Shown in pieces: positions 6,246-6,759 of a stretch of 6,759 nt of DNA. A model generated the notes under the pieces. The model made no database searches, was not told the DNA's origin, and saw only the letters and a list, made by a program, of their open reading frames with translations. Position 1 is the first letter of the stretch, and every line of letters starts with the position of its first letter. The stretch comes from Desulfococcus sp. (GTDB taxonomy: Bacteria; Desulfobacterota; Desulfobacteria; Desulfobacterales; Desulfosalsimonadaceae). The DNA lies in the NCBI GenBank assembly GCA_024641805.1, contig JAHECJ010000115.1, positions 1 to 6,759 of the forward strand, in the 5' to 3' direction. Position numbers and translations under genes: made by a program.

Positions 6246-6759
6246 TTAACGAACCTGATCCGGTTTTTCCACGATGATCTCCGGATGCCCGTGGTATCCT
6301 ATCCTGACATAAGAAAGGGTCAGTACATGGAAATTCTTTGGCTTCATTGTCTGATCTCTAAAATAAATGCGGATTTTACGATCATCGGTATAATGCAGCC
6401 ACCCGTCCTCATAAATCCCTTTTACCGTTGCAATGACTTCATTCCGGAATTCCGGATCAGCAAAGTCGGATGCCGTGCCGGCCTTAAAATACCCTGACAT
6501 ATCCGTTTCCCGGGTGACTGGCTTGATATCCTTGATACCCGTAATTTCGATGTTCCCGTAATGCCGGTTTAACTCTGTGACCGTCAAATCATAAGCCATT
6601 GCAAAACGCAGTTCTTTGGCCGCCTTAAAAACATATATCGCCCGGCCGTTTTTCTGTTTGATCACTGCATTACCAGCCTCTTTATAAATCACGACGCCAT
6701 TATCAATACGGACATCGACCGACCCTTTTTTCATATTGTATAATTCTGCAATACTCGCT
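6246..6759 (-). CDS. Unrecognised protein, C-terminal 170 residues (5' end beyond the window)
   Basis: The frame ends with TAA at 6248-6246. An ATG occurs at 6734, but it has no Shine-Dalgarno, and the same frame continues upstream (ASIAELYN before the Met) to the window edge without a stop. I therefore read this as the tail of a longer protein rather than a 162-residue gene. The visible part has no membrane segment, signal peptide or cysteine. It alternates hydrophobic and charged residues as in beta-rich folds: VDVRIDNGVVIYKE, AVIKQKNGRAIYVFKA, GNIEITGIKDIKPV, then after a short helix WLHYTDDRKIRIYFRD and VLTLSYVRIGYHGHPEIIVEK. An OB-like or other small beta-barrel is imaginable, but no family is recognised and no function is offered. 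It lies 121 bases before the VTT-type gene on the same strand. Confidence 0.7.
   Translation of the reverse strand, partial: ASIAELYNMKKGSVDVRIDNGVVIYKEAGNAVIKQKNGRAIYVFKAAKELRFAMAYDLTVTELNRHYGNIEITGIKDIKPVTRETDMSGYFKAGTASDFADPEFRNEVIATVKGIYEDGWLHYTDDRKIRIYFRDQTMKPKNFHVLTLSYVRIGYHGHPEIIVEKPDQVR

Overview
The window looks like a chromosomal piece of a strictly anaerobic bacterium that uses the Wood-Ljungdahl (reductive acetyl-CoA) pathway. All five supported genes lie on the minus strand, so transcription runs from high to low coordinates. The order, together with an AcsD carrying a long Ala/Lys-rich tail and a CooS of the 'CRLPLPKDG' type, suggests a sulfate-reducing Desulfobacterota member (Desulfobacteria-like). 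That placement is inference from recalled protein style, not from a search.

Layout in transcription order. (1) 6759-6246: C-terminal part of an unrecognised protein whose frame is still open at the window edge. (2) 6124-5420: a 234-residue membrane protein with the look of the TVP38/TMEM64 (VTT/DedA-like) family, with a plausible promoter just upstream. (3) A 412-base gap with a good sigma70-type promoter (TTGCGA-17-TATAAT) about 215 bases before the next gene. (4) 5007-3058: a 649-residue ferredoxin-ASKHA protein, the ATP-dependent reductive activator of the corrinoid iron-sulfur protein (RACE; AcsV/RACo type). (5) A 355-base gap with a near-consensus promoter (TTGACA-17-TTTAAT) and a leader of about 209 nt full of nested inverted repeats. 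(6) 2702-1152: AcsD/CdhD, the small (delta) subunit of the corrinoid iron-sulfur protein, with a UUG start behind a very strong Shine-Dalgarno and a C-terminal extension of about 170 residues. (7) An 86-base gap with a 7-bp inverted repeat. (8) 1065-1: the first 355 residues of the Ni-Fe carbon monoxide dehydrogenase catalytic subunit (CooS/AcsA), cut by the window edge.

How they fit: CooS interconverts CO2 and CO. The corrinoid iron-sulfur protein (AcsD plus AcsC, which is not in this window) carries the methyl group to acetyl-CoA synthase (AcsB, also not seen here). RACE repairs the corrinoid when Co(I) is accidentally oxidised to Co(II). The window therefore holds the maintenance factor, one methyl carrier subunit and the CO-forming enzyme of the CODH/ACS system. 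The pathway is well known. The least explained parts are the structured acsD leader, the similarly long RACE leader, and the AcsD tail.
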